Virus record (IMG/VR): IMGVR_UViG_3300034073_004624
Location: 1-30,727 of that record
Strand: one strand, 5' to 3'
DNA: 30,727 bases
From: a virus
Position numbers and translations under genes: made by a program. Under the pieces are notes generated by a model. That model saw only the letters and a program-made list of their open reading frames with translations, ran no database searches and was not told the origin of the DNA. Positions 17,425-24,649 of the stretch are shown one piece after another; position 1 is the stretch's first letter, and every line of letters begins with the position of its first letter.

Positions 17425-19119
17425 ATGTCACACATTAGAATAGACAAACAAAAAGCAGTTAAGAAATGGGCTCCAGTGTTGGAGAACATGGGTGTAACTG
17501 GTGAGAGAGTTGACTGGATGGCTGAATACGCTGAGTTCCACTCAATTAATGAAAATGCATACGTAAACGCTTCTAACGTAGCGGGTATGGGTGCTGTTTT
17601 TAATCCAACTGTAGGTACATTAGCTGGTAGCCCAACATTAGGTGGAGCACTTGCTGGTTCTGGAGATGTAGGTCAAAACTTACTTCCTGTAGCTATGAAA
17701 ATTGCAGCTCAAACAATCGGTTTAGATTTAGTAGCTGTAAAACCTTCTCCAGGTCCAAAAATTGACTTACTTTATATCGATTTCCGTTATGACGATACTC
17801 GTGAAGGTAACTTAGATGAGAGACCACAAGTTTTCAAATTTAATCAAACTACTTGGTTATCTGCTATTCAAGCAGCAATCAGAGCTGATTTAACTGTTGC
17901 TGGTGGTGCTCCTGCTGCTATTAGCGAATCAACTGGTGGTTTATCAAACGGTAGAGTATGGTATAATATCAATGATGGTAGTGTAACTTATACTGATCCA
18001 GGTTCTGGTTCAAAAGCTAACTTAGTTGAGTTCTTAGGTTTCTCTCGTATTGATGGTTATCCAATGTTCAGAGCTTACAGACAAAATAATACAGCTCATA
18101 CAGCTACTAACCCAGCTGGTGGTTCTACATTATGGTCATTTGATGCTACTAGAAATACATTCAATGCAACACAGTCAATGACTGATCAAATCGTATTAAT
18201 CGCTGGTGTTACTGCTTCGGGTGGTGCTGTTGAATTAGTATCTGCTCTTGAAGATCATATCCCAGGTTTCTCTGCAAACTGGACATCTGCATCTTCTGGA
18301 AGTGCTGCTGGTTCTTATCCAATGTCTCGTCAAGATGATGATGATACATATGCAGGTGTTATTGGTCCTAAGATTTCTTCTAAAACTATCGCAGTTGGTA
18401 CTATTGAAGTATCTTCAGCTTTAAGAAGAACTGAAATCGAAGATATCAAAGCTAACACAGGTATGGATATCGTTCAAAAAATGGAATCTATCTTAGTTAA
18501 TGAATTATCTCAAACAATCTCTAAGCAAATTGTTGCTAAGATTTTTGAAATGGGTGCGTTAAACAGATCTACTGCTCCTTTAAGAAGTGGTGCATCTATC
18601 TTTGACTTAGATACAAATTATGCATATGGTGCTTCTAGTCCGGGTGGTGAAACTACACACGCGGTTCAACGTAAGTTAATCACTAAGATTGCTCACGCTT
18701 CTAACTATATCGCAACTGAAGGTCGTGTTGGTCCTGCTCAATACCTTATCACAAACGGGGGTCTTGCAGCTGCTTTATCTGATATTGCTGGTTATACAAT
18801 TAACCCTTTAAAATCTAAAATGAATACACAAGGTCAACTTTACCCAGTTGGTTCAATCGGTGATATTTCAATTTATGTTGACCCATATATGAAGTACAAC
18901 GATAACAGAATCGTTTTAGGTCGTAAAAATAATCCTGACCAACCAGGTATCATTTTCGTTCCTTACTTAATGGCTCAGTCTATTTCGGTTATCTCTGAAG
19001 CTACATTCGCTCCAAGAATGTTGTTAAGAAGCCGTTACGCTGTAGCAGAAGTAGGTTGGTTCCCACAAAAACAGTTCATGCAAATCAATGTAACTGATGG
19101 ACAAGGATTTCTTAACTAA
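17425..19119 (+). CDS. Major capsid protein, T4 gp23-like
   Basis: 564 residues, slightly longer than T4 gp23. The N-terminus KAVKKWAPVLENMGV matches the start of T4 gp23 (LLNKWKPLLEGEGL). SINE41-43 before Asn 44 is a candidate propeptide cleavage site of the (L/I)xE type, ahead of YVNASNVAGMG, which resembles T4 mature-region sequence. The C-terminal half has the gp23-like stretches TIEVSSALRRTEIEDIKANTG and YLITNGGLAAALSD. An insertion-like segment (about 170-310, Gly/Ser/Thr/Ala-rich) may be a surface domain. Codon use differs from its neighbours, with many CGT arginine and GGT/GCT codons instead of AGA/GGA, as expected of a very highly expressed gene. Strong promoter before, strong terminator after. 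Confidence 0.93.
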   Translation: MSHIRIDKQKAVKKWAPVLENMGVTGERVDWMAEYAEFHSINENAYVNASNVAGMGAVFNPTVGTLAGSPTLGGALAGSGDVGQNLLPVAMKIAAQTIGLDLVAVKPSPGPKIDLLYIDFRYDDTREGNLDERPQVFKFNQTTWLSAIQAAIRADLTVAGGAPAAISESTGGLSNGRVWYNINDGSVTYTDPGSGSKANLVEFLGFSRIDGYPMFRAYRQNNTAHTATNPAGGSTLWSFDATRNTFNATQSMTDQIVLIAGVTASGGAVELVSALEDHIPGFSANWTSASSGSAAGSYPMSRQDDDDTYAGVIGPKISSKTIAVGTIEVSSALRRTEIEDIKANTGMDIVQKMESILVNELSQTISKQIVAKIFEMGALNRSTAPLRSGASIFDLDTNYAYGASSPGGETTHAVQRKLITKIAHASNYIATEGRVGPAQYLITNGGLAAALSDIAGYTINPLKSKMNTQGQLYPVGSIGDISIYVDPYMKYNDNRIVLGRKNNPDQPGIIFVPYLMAQSISVISEATFAPRMLLRSRYAVAEVGWFPQKQFMQINVTDGQGFLN

Positions 19120-19137
19120 TTCTTAATAATCAAAAGA

Positions 19138-19163
19138 AAAAGACCCTTAATGGGTCTTTTTTC
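19138..19163 (+). terminator. Intrinsic terminator after capsid gene
   Basis: Stem AAAAGACCC / GGGTCTTTT with loop TTAAT, followed by further T residues. It insulates the capsid transcript from the NFACT-R gene. Confidence 0.85.
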
Positions 19164-19173
19164 TTTTTAAAAT

Positions 19174-19182
19174 TAATATATA
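19174..19182 (+). promoter_or_regulatory. Late-promoter box 4 nt before NFACT-R start codon
   Basis: TAATATATA, CTCT, ATG at 19187. It directly follows the capsid terminator, so this must be a new transcription start. Confidence 0.6.
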
Positions 19183-19186
19183 CTCT

Positions 19187-19603
19187 ATGAAGTATATCAA
19201 ATATTTTGAAGGTAAAAAAGATAAATTTCCTAATCTTAAAAAGATTGAAAAGGATGAATTTGTAATATATGTAGGTGGTGATGCTAAATCTAATGACTAT
19301 CTCACCTTCAATATGGCTAATGATGATGATATTTGGTTACATGCTATGGGTCTTCCAGGAAGTCATGTTGTTATCAAAATTAAAAGTTCCCAGAATATAC
19401 AAGAAAAAACTTTACCTACAGATGTAGTCTTAAGATTTGCAGCTGAGTTGGCTAAAAAACACAGTAAAGCGCCTAAAGATCAACCCTGTGATGTTAGATG
19501 GTGCCAAAGAAAGTTTGTCTATAAAACACCAAATATGAATACAGGTGAAGTTGGAATAGAAAAGCAAATAGAAATGGATCCTACCAAAAAGATTACAATT
19601 TAA
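19187..19603 (+). CDS. Stand-alone NFACT-R (DUF814) domain protein
   Basis: 138 residues. VGGDAKSNDYLTFNMA, then DDIWLHAMGLPGSHVVIK (about 47-64; DIWLH 48-52, GSH 58-60), then AAELAKKHSKA (85-95) and RKFVYKTPNMNTGEVGI reproduce the order of the NFACT-R domain of RqcH/Rqc2/NEMF proteins. In the family those proteins bind split 50S or 60S subunits carrying stuck nascent chains and add C-terminal Ala tails. The NFACT-N, helix-hairpin-helix and coiled-coil parts are absent, so tailing by this protein alone is unlikely; RNA or ribosome binding is the plausible role. The N-terminus MKYIKYFEG resembles short leaders on other proteins of this phage. It is followed 20 nt later by a peptidase gene and then, after one more gene, by a tmRNA. 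Confidence 0.8.
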   Translation: MKYIKYFEGKKDKFPNLKKIEKDEFVIYVGGDAKSNDYLTFNMANDDDIWLHAMGLPGSHVVIKIKSSQNIQEKTLPTDVVLRFAAELAKKHSKAPKDQPCDVRWCQRKFVYKTPNMNTGEVGIEKQIEMDPTKKITI

Positions 19604-19605
19604 TT

Positions 19606-19614
19606 TAATATATA
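19606..19614 (+). promoter_or_regulatory. Late-promoter box upstream of peptidase gene
   Basis: TAATATATA overlapping the stop region of the NFACT-R gene, 8 nt before ATG 19623. Confidence 0.5.
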
Positions 19615-19622
19615 CTATTATT

Positions 19623-20963
19623 ATGGCTGAAATTAAACCCATCTTCACAGAAGAATTACAAAAAATTCTAAAAGAATTAGAATCAGAAAATAACTATGTT
19701 GCTTTTGAGTTGATGTGGATGTCTGAACCAGATTCTAAATTTCATAACGGATTAAGAATATCAAAAGTAGATGTTTCTAAGCAGGATTATTGCTTTGATG
19801 TTACTATTGATGGTAAAACACATCCAATGAAAATTGGAAAGTTTATAAGATACTTTTTAGCTAATATTATAAAGGATAATGAGGCTGTTGAATTTTCAAA
19901 ACTTTATAATAATCTTAAAAAAGGTGAAAAGATACAATCCGGAACTCCTATTACTATTGATAAGTTTTCTTACAATCCAAGAGATGTTAAAGCAACTTTT
20001 CTTTCTTTGGTTACAAAAACTTATCCTCATGGACATGAAGAAGAAGTATTACAATTTTTACCGGGACTTAAAAAAGATCAATTTGGTAACTACTATAAAA
20101 TAATAGGTAATATACAACCTCAAACTATGTTTACCTCGCATTTAGACACCGCAGATAGACAGCAAAAAGTTACAAAACTTTTTTCTATGGTTGAAGATGG
20201 TGAAGAATATATTTATACTGATGAAAGTACTATATTAGGCGCTGATGATAAGTCTGGTGTTGTGGTGATGTTATATATGATGACATATAATATACCAGGT
20301 CTTTATTATTTCTTTATTGGTGAAGAAAGAGGTGGAATCGGTTCTAATGCATTGGCTTCTATTTTTGACCAAATTGATTATTTGAAGAATGTCAAAAGAT
20401 GTATATCTTTTGATAGAAGAAACTATCACTCTGTTATCACAAGTCAATTAGGAAGAACTTGTTGTTCTAATGAGTTTGGAAATGCACTTTGTGATGAATA
20501 TAATAGAAATGGATTAAGTTTATCTTTAGATAATACAGGTATTTACACAGATTCTGCATCTTTTATGGATGATATTAGAGAATGTACTAATATATCTGTT
20601 GGTTATTTTAATGAACATACTGGAAAAGAATATCAAAATATAACTTACTTAAAGAATCTTTGTGAAGCTTCTGTTAAGGTTAATTGGAATTCTTTGCCTT
20701 CTGTTAGAAAGGCTGGATTAAATGAGGAAGTTATGAAAAAACACAGATTGCTTATCCAAGATATAAAAAAATCTGTTTTTGACTTAGAAACAAAAATAGT
20801 TGGTGAAGAAGGTAGAGTGTTTATCAGAGTTGATTTAGATGAGACTGACGTTGACGCTATTTCCAATGGCTTAAACATGGTTGATAGTATTCTTACTAAA
20901 CATAAAATTAACAACAATGATGTAGTATTTACCAATACTTACATGAAAATAGAATTAAGATAA
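19623..20963 (+). CDS. M20/M28-family-like zinc metallopeptidase
   Basis: 446 residues. The catalytic part starts near residue 120. SHLDT (172-176) supplies the first His and Asp, GADDKSG (206-212) the bridging Asp, GEERGG (233-238) the catalytic Glu and a zinc-ligand Glu, SFDRR (about 262-266) a further Asp, and NEHTGKEYQN a late His. This is the full metal-ligand order of di-zinc M20/M28/M42 peptidases, typically amino- or carboxypeptidases acting on short peptides. An N-terminal ~118-residue extension (VAFELMWMSEPDSKF) is unrelated to the peptidase core and unidentified. No signal peptide, so cytoplasmic. The next gene begins 1 nt after the stop. Peptidase class is secure; subfamily and substrate are open. 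A role in trimming rescued nascent peptides is only inferred from neighbours. Confidence 0.8.
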   Translation: MAEIKPIFTEELQKILKELESENNYVAFELMWMSEPDSKFHNGLRISKVDVSKQDYCFDVTIDGKTHPMKIGKFIRYFLANIIKDNEAVEFSKLYNNLKKGEKIQSGTPITIDKFSYNPRDVKATFLSLVTKTYPHGHEEEVLQFLPGLKKDQFGNYYKIIGNIQPQTMFTSHLDTADRQQKVTKLFSMVEDGEEYIYTDESTILGADDKSGVVVMLYMMTYNIPGLYYFFIGEERGGIGSNALASIFDQIDYLKNVKRCISFDRRNYHSVITSQLGRTCCSNEFGNALCDEYNRNGLSLSLDNTGIYTDSASFMDDIRECTNISVGYFNEHTGKEYQNITYLKNLCEASVKVNWNSLPSVRKAGLNEEVMKKHRLLIQDIKKSVFDLETKIVGEEGRVFIRVDLDETDVDAISNGLNMVDSILTKHKINNNDVVFTNTYMKIELR

Positions 20964-20964
20964 T

Positions 20965-21435
20965 ATGAATCTAAAAAAGTTTAATCAATTTGAAAAATAC
21001 GAAAGTCCTTGGGATGAAGAAGATGAGTCATATTATAACGATGATCAATATCTTTTTGGAAGACCATATCATTCAAATAAAGACAAAGGCAAATCTGAAG
21101 AAGAAGAGGAGGAAGATGAGTATGAAGATATAGATGATGATCAGAATGAGGATATTCAACACTTGATGGATTTATTGAGAACCTATTTTGAAAACCAAGG
21201 TGTAGAAGTAGATATAGAAAATAAAGGATTAGATATCACAATATCAACTTATCTTAATAAAGTAGAGAAATTAAAAAATATCATTAAAGTTTTTAACATA
21301 GTTAAAAAAGTTAAAAAAGATATTTTACCACAATATGAATCTGAGTTTGAACTATGGGAAACAAAGGATAAAAGTCCTGTGCTTTATTTTAGTTTTTACT
21401 ATGAAGGTGATTTCGATGATGAAAAACCATTCTAA
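20965..21435 (+). CDS. Acidic hypothetical protein with capsid-targeting-like N-terminus
   Basis: 156 residues, not recognised. The N-terminus LKKFNQFEKYE resembles both the start of the 132-residue protein before the portal and the T4 capsid-targeting segment. A central run of Glu and Asp (about 43-63) is followed by a folded-looking C-terminal domain (IQHLMDLLRTYFENQG, VEVDIENKGLDITI, YLNKVEKLKNIIKVF) and a beta-type end. It starts 1 nt after the peptidase stop, so the two are co-translated. It could be an internal or core protein, or a partner of the peptidase; the sequence does not decide. Confidence 0.55.
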   Translation: MNLKKFNQFEKYESPWDEEDESYYNDDQYLFGRPYHSNKDKGKSEEEEEEDEYEDIDDDQNEDIQHLMDLLRTYFENQGVEVDIENKGLDITISTYLNKVEKLKNIIKVFNIVKKVKKDILPQYESEFELWETKDKSPVLYFSFYYEGDFDDEKPF

Positions 21436-21456
21436 ACTTTTCTTAATTTTTTAATA

Positions 21457-21465
21457 TTATATATA
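21457..21465 (+). promoter_or_regulatory. Late-promoter-like box of tmRNA
   Basis: TTATATATA, then CTTT, then G1 of the tmRNA at 21470. Mature tmRNA cannot begin upstream of its own transcription start, so if this box is used, transcription begins no more than about 5 nt downstream of it. Confidence 0.55.
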
Positions 21466-21469
21466 CTTT

Positions 21470-21845
21470 GGGGAAGTGATAGAATAGATTCGCAGAGTGA
21501 GATCAATTATGCAGACATCGGTTGGTAAAATATCCGATTAATAAATTAGGTTACATCTGTCTTAAATGGCAAAACAAATGAAGTAGGAACCCGTGAAGAT
21601 TTAGTAGCGGCTCTACAAAACAACCTGTTCTTGGTAGAAGAACTAGAGACAGCTTAACAAAGCATCTCTAAAAAATTCTCCAACTGAATCACAACAGTTC
21701 ATAAAATAGTGAAACCTGAGTTGTTAGAATGGCGGGTAATTCAACTAACTATTTTGTGAGTTTAGAAAAACTTTCTAAGTCTGTGAATGAATAGTTTATT
21801 TTAACTGAGGAAGACACCAGGGGCGGTTCCTGGTCTTCTCCACCA
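21470..21845 (+). ncRNA. ssrA: Transfer-messenger RNA (tmRNA)
   Basis: 376 nt. The 5' GGGGAAG (21470-21476) pairs fully with CTTCTCC (21835-21841), followed by A and an encoded CCA. GATAGAATAGATTCGCAG matches the conserved 5' tRNA-like region of ssrA. TTCGCAGA (21489-21496) pairs with TCTGTGAA (21780-21787), giving the long helix joining the 5' and 3' domains. ATCGG/CCGAT (21517/21534) fits the first pseudoknot; TTAGAAA/TTTCTAA (21762/21772) a late hairpin. The tag frame probably starts at GGC 21568 (GKTNEV, compare Bacteroidetes tags starting GETN or GENN) and stays open for 29 codons to TAA at 21655, ending LETA rather than LAA. It frees stalled ribosomes with host SmpB (no smpB here). Odd: the T-arm stem ACCAGG/CCTGGT closes a loop GGCGGTT without the usual TTCRA. 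Confidence 0.88.
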
Positions 21846-21850
21846 CATTA

Positions 21851-21875
21851 AAAGTCCACTTTGGTGGACTTTTTT
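21851..21875 (+). terminator. Intrinsic terminator of tmRNA
   Basis: Stem AAAGTCCAC / GTGGACTTT, loop TTTG, followed by TTT, 5 nt after the encoded CCA end. Confidence 0.85.
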
Positions 21876-21896
21876 AGTTTAAAACATATAAATTAA

Positions 21897-22379
21897 ATGA
21901 TAGATAAATTTGACGGTAAATACCGATTCTTAAGTAACTTTTATCCCTGTAAAATAGAACATCAGGGAATCACTTATCCAAGTGTGGAACATTATTATGT
22001 TGCAATGAAAGTCAATGATGAACAACTTATTAATGGTAAATATTACACTCCTGGTGATTTTAGAGAAATGATAAGTAGAGTAAAAGAAGCTGCCTTAGTT
22101 AAAAAAATTGGAAATAAAATTAAATTAAGATCTGACTGGGATAATAAAAAGTTAGATGTAATGAATTGGGCAATTAGAGAAAAATTCAAAGATGAGAATC
22201 TGAAGGAATTGTTACTTGGTACCGGTGATCAGGAACTTATTGAGGGAAATTTTTGGAAGGACTTTTTCTGGGGAGTTTGTAACGGTAGGGGCCAAAATCA
22301 TTTAGGTAAAATCTTAATGATAGTTAGAGATGAGATAAGAGGAATCAAAAAGACTGGATTGGAAGAGTTTCTTAAATAG
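21897..22379 (+). CDS. NADAR-family protein (YbiA-like ADP-ribose / N-glycosidase fold)
   Basis: 160 residues, the usual length of a single NADAR domain. FDGKYRFLSNFYPCKI (5-20), ITYPSVEHYYVAMK (25-38), RSDWDNKKLDVMNW, LLLGTGDQELIEGNFWKD and FFWGVCNGRGQNHLGKILM follow the family order, with the Glu of VEH and the Trp/Gly-rich end intact. NADAR proteins include YbiA and the partners of DarT-like toxins, which remove ADP-ribose from guanine bases in DNA. The family is also tied to NAD metabolism. In a phage it could undo host ADP-ribosylation defences or handle NAD breakdown products; this is inference. The gene follows the tmRNA terminator, has CATATAAATT upstream and lies 49 nt before the methylase gene. 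Confidence 0.85.
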   Translation: MIDKFDGKYRFLSNFYPCKIEHQGITYPSVEHYYVAMKVNDEQLINGKYYTPGDFREMISRVKEAALVKKIGNKIKLRSDWDNKKLDVMNWAIREKFKDENLKELLLGTGDQELIEGNFWKDFFWGVCNGRGQNHLGKILMIVRDEIRGIKKTGLEEFLK

Positions 22380-22401
22380 AAACTTTATTACTATTGTATG
22401 A

Positions 22402-22409
22402 TATAAATA
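22402..22409 (+). promoter_or_regulatory. TATAAATA late-promoter consensus before methylase gene
   Basis: Exact T4 late consensus TATAAATA, 19 nt before ATG 22429, in an A/T-only leader. Confidence 0.6.
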
Positions 22410-22428
22410 AAAATTAAAATTAAATAAA

Positions 22429-23373
22429 ATGGCGGCAATAAGTTATTTTGGAGGCAAAAGCTCAAATGTATTCATAGAATTCATTAATAAAAAAATACCT
22501 AAAACAGGAATAAAGACCTATTTAGAACCATTCTCTGGTTCAATGGGAACATATATGGATGATGATAATCTTAAGTTTGATATTGTTATCTATAATGATA
22601 AAAATCGCCACCAGGTTAACCTATATAAGTGTTGTTCACAACCTGATAAGTTCTTACCTTATTTAGATAATCTAAAAAAGACATTATTATATACAACAGA
22701 AACAGATCCATTGAAAAAATGGGACTTCTACAAAAAAATTTATAAAGATTATCAAAAGAATAATTTCCTAGATGATATGAATTTTGAAATTGGTGATTTT
22801 GAGAAAGCTTCAATTTATGCTTTTCTTATCACATCTGCTCATAATTCTGTTTATCCTCGTGGTGCGGGATTCAATGGGTATAAAAAAGATAAAGATAAAC
22901 TTAAATTAGAAGTCCTTATTGATAAATTAAAGAAGAATAAATATACTTCAAAACTTCAGTCTATTACTGATTTCTTTAATGAAGATTTTGAATCTCTTAT
23001 TAAGAGATATGATTCGGAAGATACTTACATATATTTAGATCCTCCGTATGCTAGATTTGATGATAAAAAGGGAGAAGATGATGCTAAAAGATTATTCTGG
23101 TATGGCGCTGATGCTGATGGTGTATTTGGACCAGCTTCTCATAGAAGACTTTTGGAGTTAATTAAAACAACAAAATCTCGTTGGTCACTTTCTTATTATT
23201 ATTTTCCTTTATTGGAAGAATTATTACCGAAAGACAAATATATTTGGACTGAAAAAGAGGTATTTAGAAGTTCTGCTCAAGGTGGTAATAATGCTGATAC
23301 CAAAAAAGAACAATCCAAAGGTGTTGAACTTTTAATTTTGAATTATGATCCACAGACCGGTAAAAAATTATAA
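22429..23373 (+). CDS. DNA adenine-N6 methyltransferase, Dam/D12 class
   Basis: 314 residues. ISYFGGKSS (4-12) and YLEPFSGSMG (about 31-40) form the AdoMet-binding motifs X and I of the D12 class; YNDKNRHQVNLY matches the conserved Asn-Asp segment; YLDPPYARF (DPPY at 204-207) is catalytic motif IV. PRGAGFNGY sits in the expected target-recognition region. It transfers methyl from AdoMet to the N6 of adenine in a short site (GATC in Dam; the site here cannot be read). T4 also has a Dam; in phages such enzymes block host restriction or mark phage DNA. The insert around FDDKKGEDDAKRLFWYG after motif IV is longer than I remember for Dam. No cognate nuclease gene is nearby, so it appears to be an orphan enzyme. 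Confidence 0.9.
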   Translation: MAAISYFGGKSSNVFIEFINKKIPKTGIKTYLEPFSGSMGTYMDDDNLKFDIVIYNDKNRHQVNLYKCCSQPDKFLPYLDNLKKTLLYTTETDPLKKWDFYKKIYKDYQKNNFLDDMNFEIGDFEKASIYAFLITSAHNSVYPRGAGFNGYKKDKDKLKLEVLIDKLKKNKYTSKLQSITDFFNEDFESLIKRYDSEDTYIYLDPPYARFDDKKGEDDAKRLFWYGADADGVFGPASHRRLLELIKTTKSRWSLSYYYFPLLEELLPKDKYIWTEKEVFRSSAQGGNNADTKKEQSKGVELLILNYDPQTGKKL

Positions 23374-23375
23374 TC

Positions 23376-23597
23376 ATGTCCTATAACACATTTCAAATAA
23401 ATAATGGATCTGGTTCAAATTCATTGTCTGTTGATCCATCTGGTTTAGTAGTAATTTCGAATTTAGCTTTAATTGATGAAAAAACCGGTAATAAATGGTT
23501 AATTAAAATAGTTGATGGTGAATTGACTATTGTTCCAGTTGAGTTAGAAGATAAAAGGAATTTTAAAATTAATTCATTGTTAAATGGTGGTATCTGA
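23376..23597 (+). CDS. Small hypothetical protein
   Basis: 73 residues, unrecognised. The pattern MSYNTFQINNGSGSN, then SLSVDPSGLVVISNLALID and KWLIKIVDGELTIVPVE is beta-rich and resembles short structural domains in virion proteins. It starts 2 nt after the methylase stop and its end overlaps the next start by 14 nt, so all three are one unit. Real gene likely from tight packing; function unknown. Confidence 0.55.
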   Translation: MSYNTFQINNGSGSNSLSVDPSGLVVISNLALIDEKTGNKWLIKIVDGELTIVPVELEDKRNFKINSLLNGGI

Positions 23598-23967
23598 TAA
23601 ACTTGATGAAATATTTAAATTGGGATTCTGGATTACTATAAATTGGAAAGAGGAATTTGGTATTTACTATAATGCTAATGATGTTTTTCCAGCTACGGCT
23701 TACTCAATTAGAATAATGGATTGTTCTTATTATACAAGTAAAACTAATCCTTATAGTTTTGAAAAAATGATTGAGGTTTGTTGTGATATGTTTTTCAATT
23801 GGTATAACAAAAATTTAAGTGTTATTAACGATTTTGACAAAAATTATAATAAGGACTCGATGTCTAAGTTAGAAGATGTTTGTTTAGGTGATGTTACTAA
23901 AGTTGTTGCTAGAGAACTTAATTTGGAAGATGTACTTAAAGTTATTATTCGTCACTATCCAGATTAA
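23584..23967 (+). CDS. Hypothetical protein
   Basis: 127 residues, unrecognised. FKLGFWITINWKEEFGIYYN and IRIMDCSYYTSK suggest a beta sheet followed by helices (FEKMIEVCCDMFFNWYN). Three cysteines in the first 65 residues are not spaced like a zinc site. The start ATG overlaps the end of the previous gene by 14 nt; GTG at 23587 is an alternative. It converges with the reverse-strand gene ending at 23972, leaving only 4 nt between stops and no clear terminator. Confidence 0.55.
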   Translation: MVVSDKLDEIFKLGFWITINWKEEFGIYYNANDVFPATAYSIRIMDCSYYTSKTNPYSFEKMIEVCCDMFFNWYNKNLSVINDFDKNYNKDSMSKLEDVCLGDVTKVVARELNLEDVLKVIIRHYPD

Positions 23968-23971
23968 GAAT

Positions 23972-24649
23972 TTATAAATTTCTTCTTATTCTCATTATAT
24001 GATTTTTGAGAGCATCATATTTACCATTAATATCTTTTTGAATATTGTATAGGTCTTCTAAAATAACTTTTTGCATTTCTTGATCTCTTTGCTTACTTGT
24101 TTCTATTTTAGTTTTCCAGATATCAAATAATTTTTTAGGATCATATTTATTTGTTGGATGTGCTGAAATGAGAAACTTTGGTAGCATATACATAGATATT
24201 TTATGTGCAAATATTATTTTTGATGCATCAAATTCCATAAGTGCATATTCAAATCCTATCGATTTTAATTCACTATACACCCCATCAAATGTTGCCTTTA
24301 TAAAGTTATTTTTTTCATAATCCTTCTCTGATATAAACTTATCAAAGAATAGTATTCTTACTTCCAGTGGAATAAAATTAAGATTCACCCCAAAGAAAAT
24401 AATTTTATCAGATACTTTTCTATAGTCAACTATAAATACCGGTGAGTTTCTCATCCAATTTGATTCATTAACACAGGTGAGGTGATAAAATCCTCCAGAT
24501 TTAATATTTGCAATTCTCACATTTTGCACATCATCTGATGATTTTGAATACATTCCAACCAATTCAATTGAGTTTTTTTTGAAATTTTCTGCAAGTCCAT
24601 CGCCATTAACAAGTAATTTCAAAGCTGTTTTTTCTATTAAATATCCCAT
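23972..24649 (-). CDS. Phage protein, possibly gp2-like DNA-end protector
   Basis: 225 residues. The middle section GGFYHLTCVNESNWMRNSP followed by IFFGVNLNFIPLEVRILFFD resembles a pattern I associate with T4-type phage proteins sometimes annotated as gp2 DNA-end protector (G-x-N-x-x-Y/F-x-P ... R after a Tyr-rich strand). In T4, gene 2 is adjacent to gene 4, and here a gp4-like gene starts divergently 43 bp away, which supports the idea. The C-terminus is a charged helix (IETSKQRDQEMQKVILEDLY). The gp2 link is tentative; without a search it should be treated as hypothetical. Confidence 0.4.
   Translation of the reverse strand: MGYLIEKTALKLLVNGDGLAENFKKNSIELVGMYSKSSDDVQNVRIANIKSGGFYHLTCVNESNWMRNSPVFIVDYRKVSDKIIFFGVNLNFIPLEVRILFFDKFISEKDYEKNNFIKATFDGVYSELKSIGFEYALMEFDASKIIFAHKISMYMLPKFLISAHPTNKYDPKKLFDIWKTKIETSKQRDQEMQKVILEDLYNIQKDINGKYDALKNHIMRIRRNL

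Noticed and set aside
19623-20963. Interpretation of the metallopeptidase as a lysis endopeptidase
   Set aside because: The metal-ligand order is of the M20/M28 exopeptidase type, with no cell-wall-binding domain or export signal.
21470-21845. Possible small protein gene or tRNA cluster in the 461-nt gap
   Set aside because: Paired ends, encoded CCA, the GATTCGCAG motif and the long 5'-3' helix identify a single tmRNA; no tRNA cloverleaf was seen within it.
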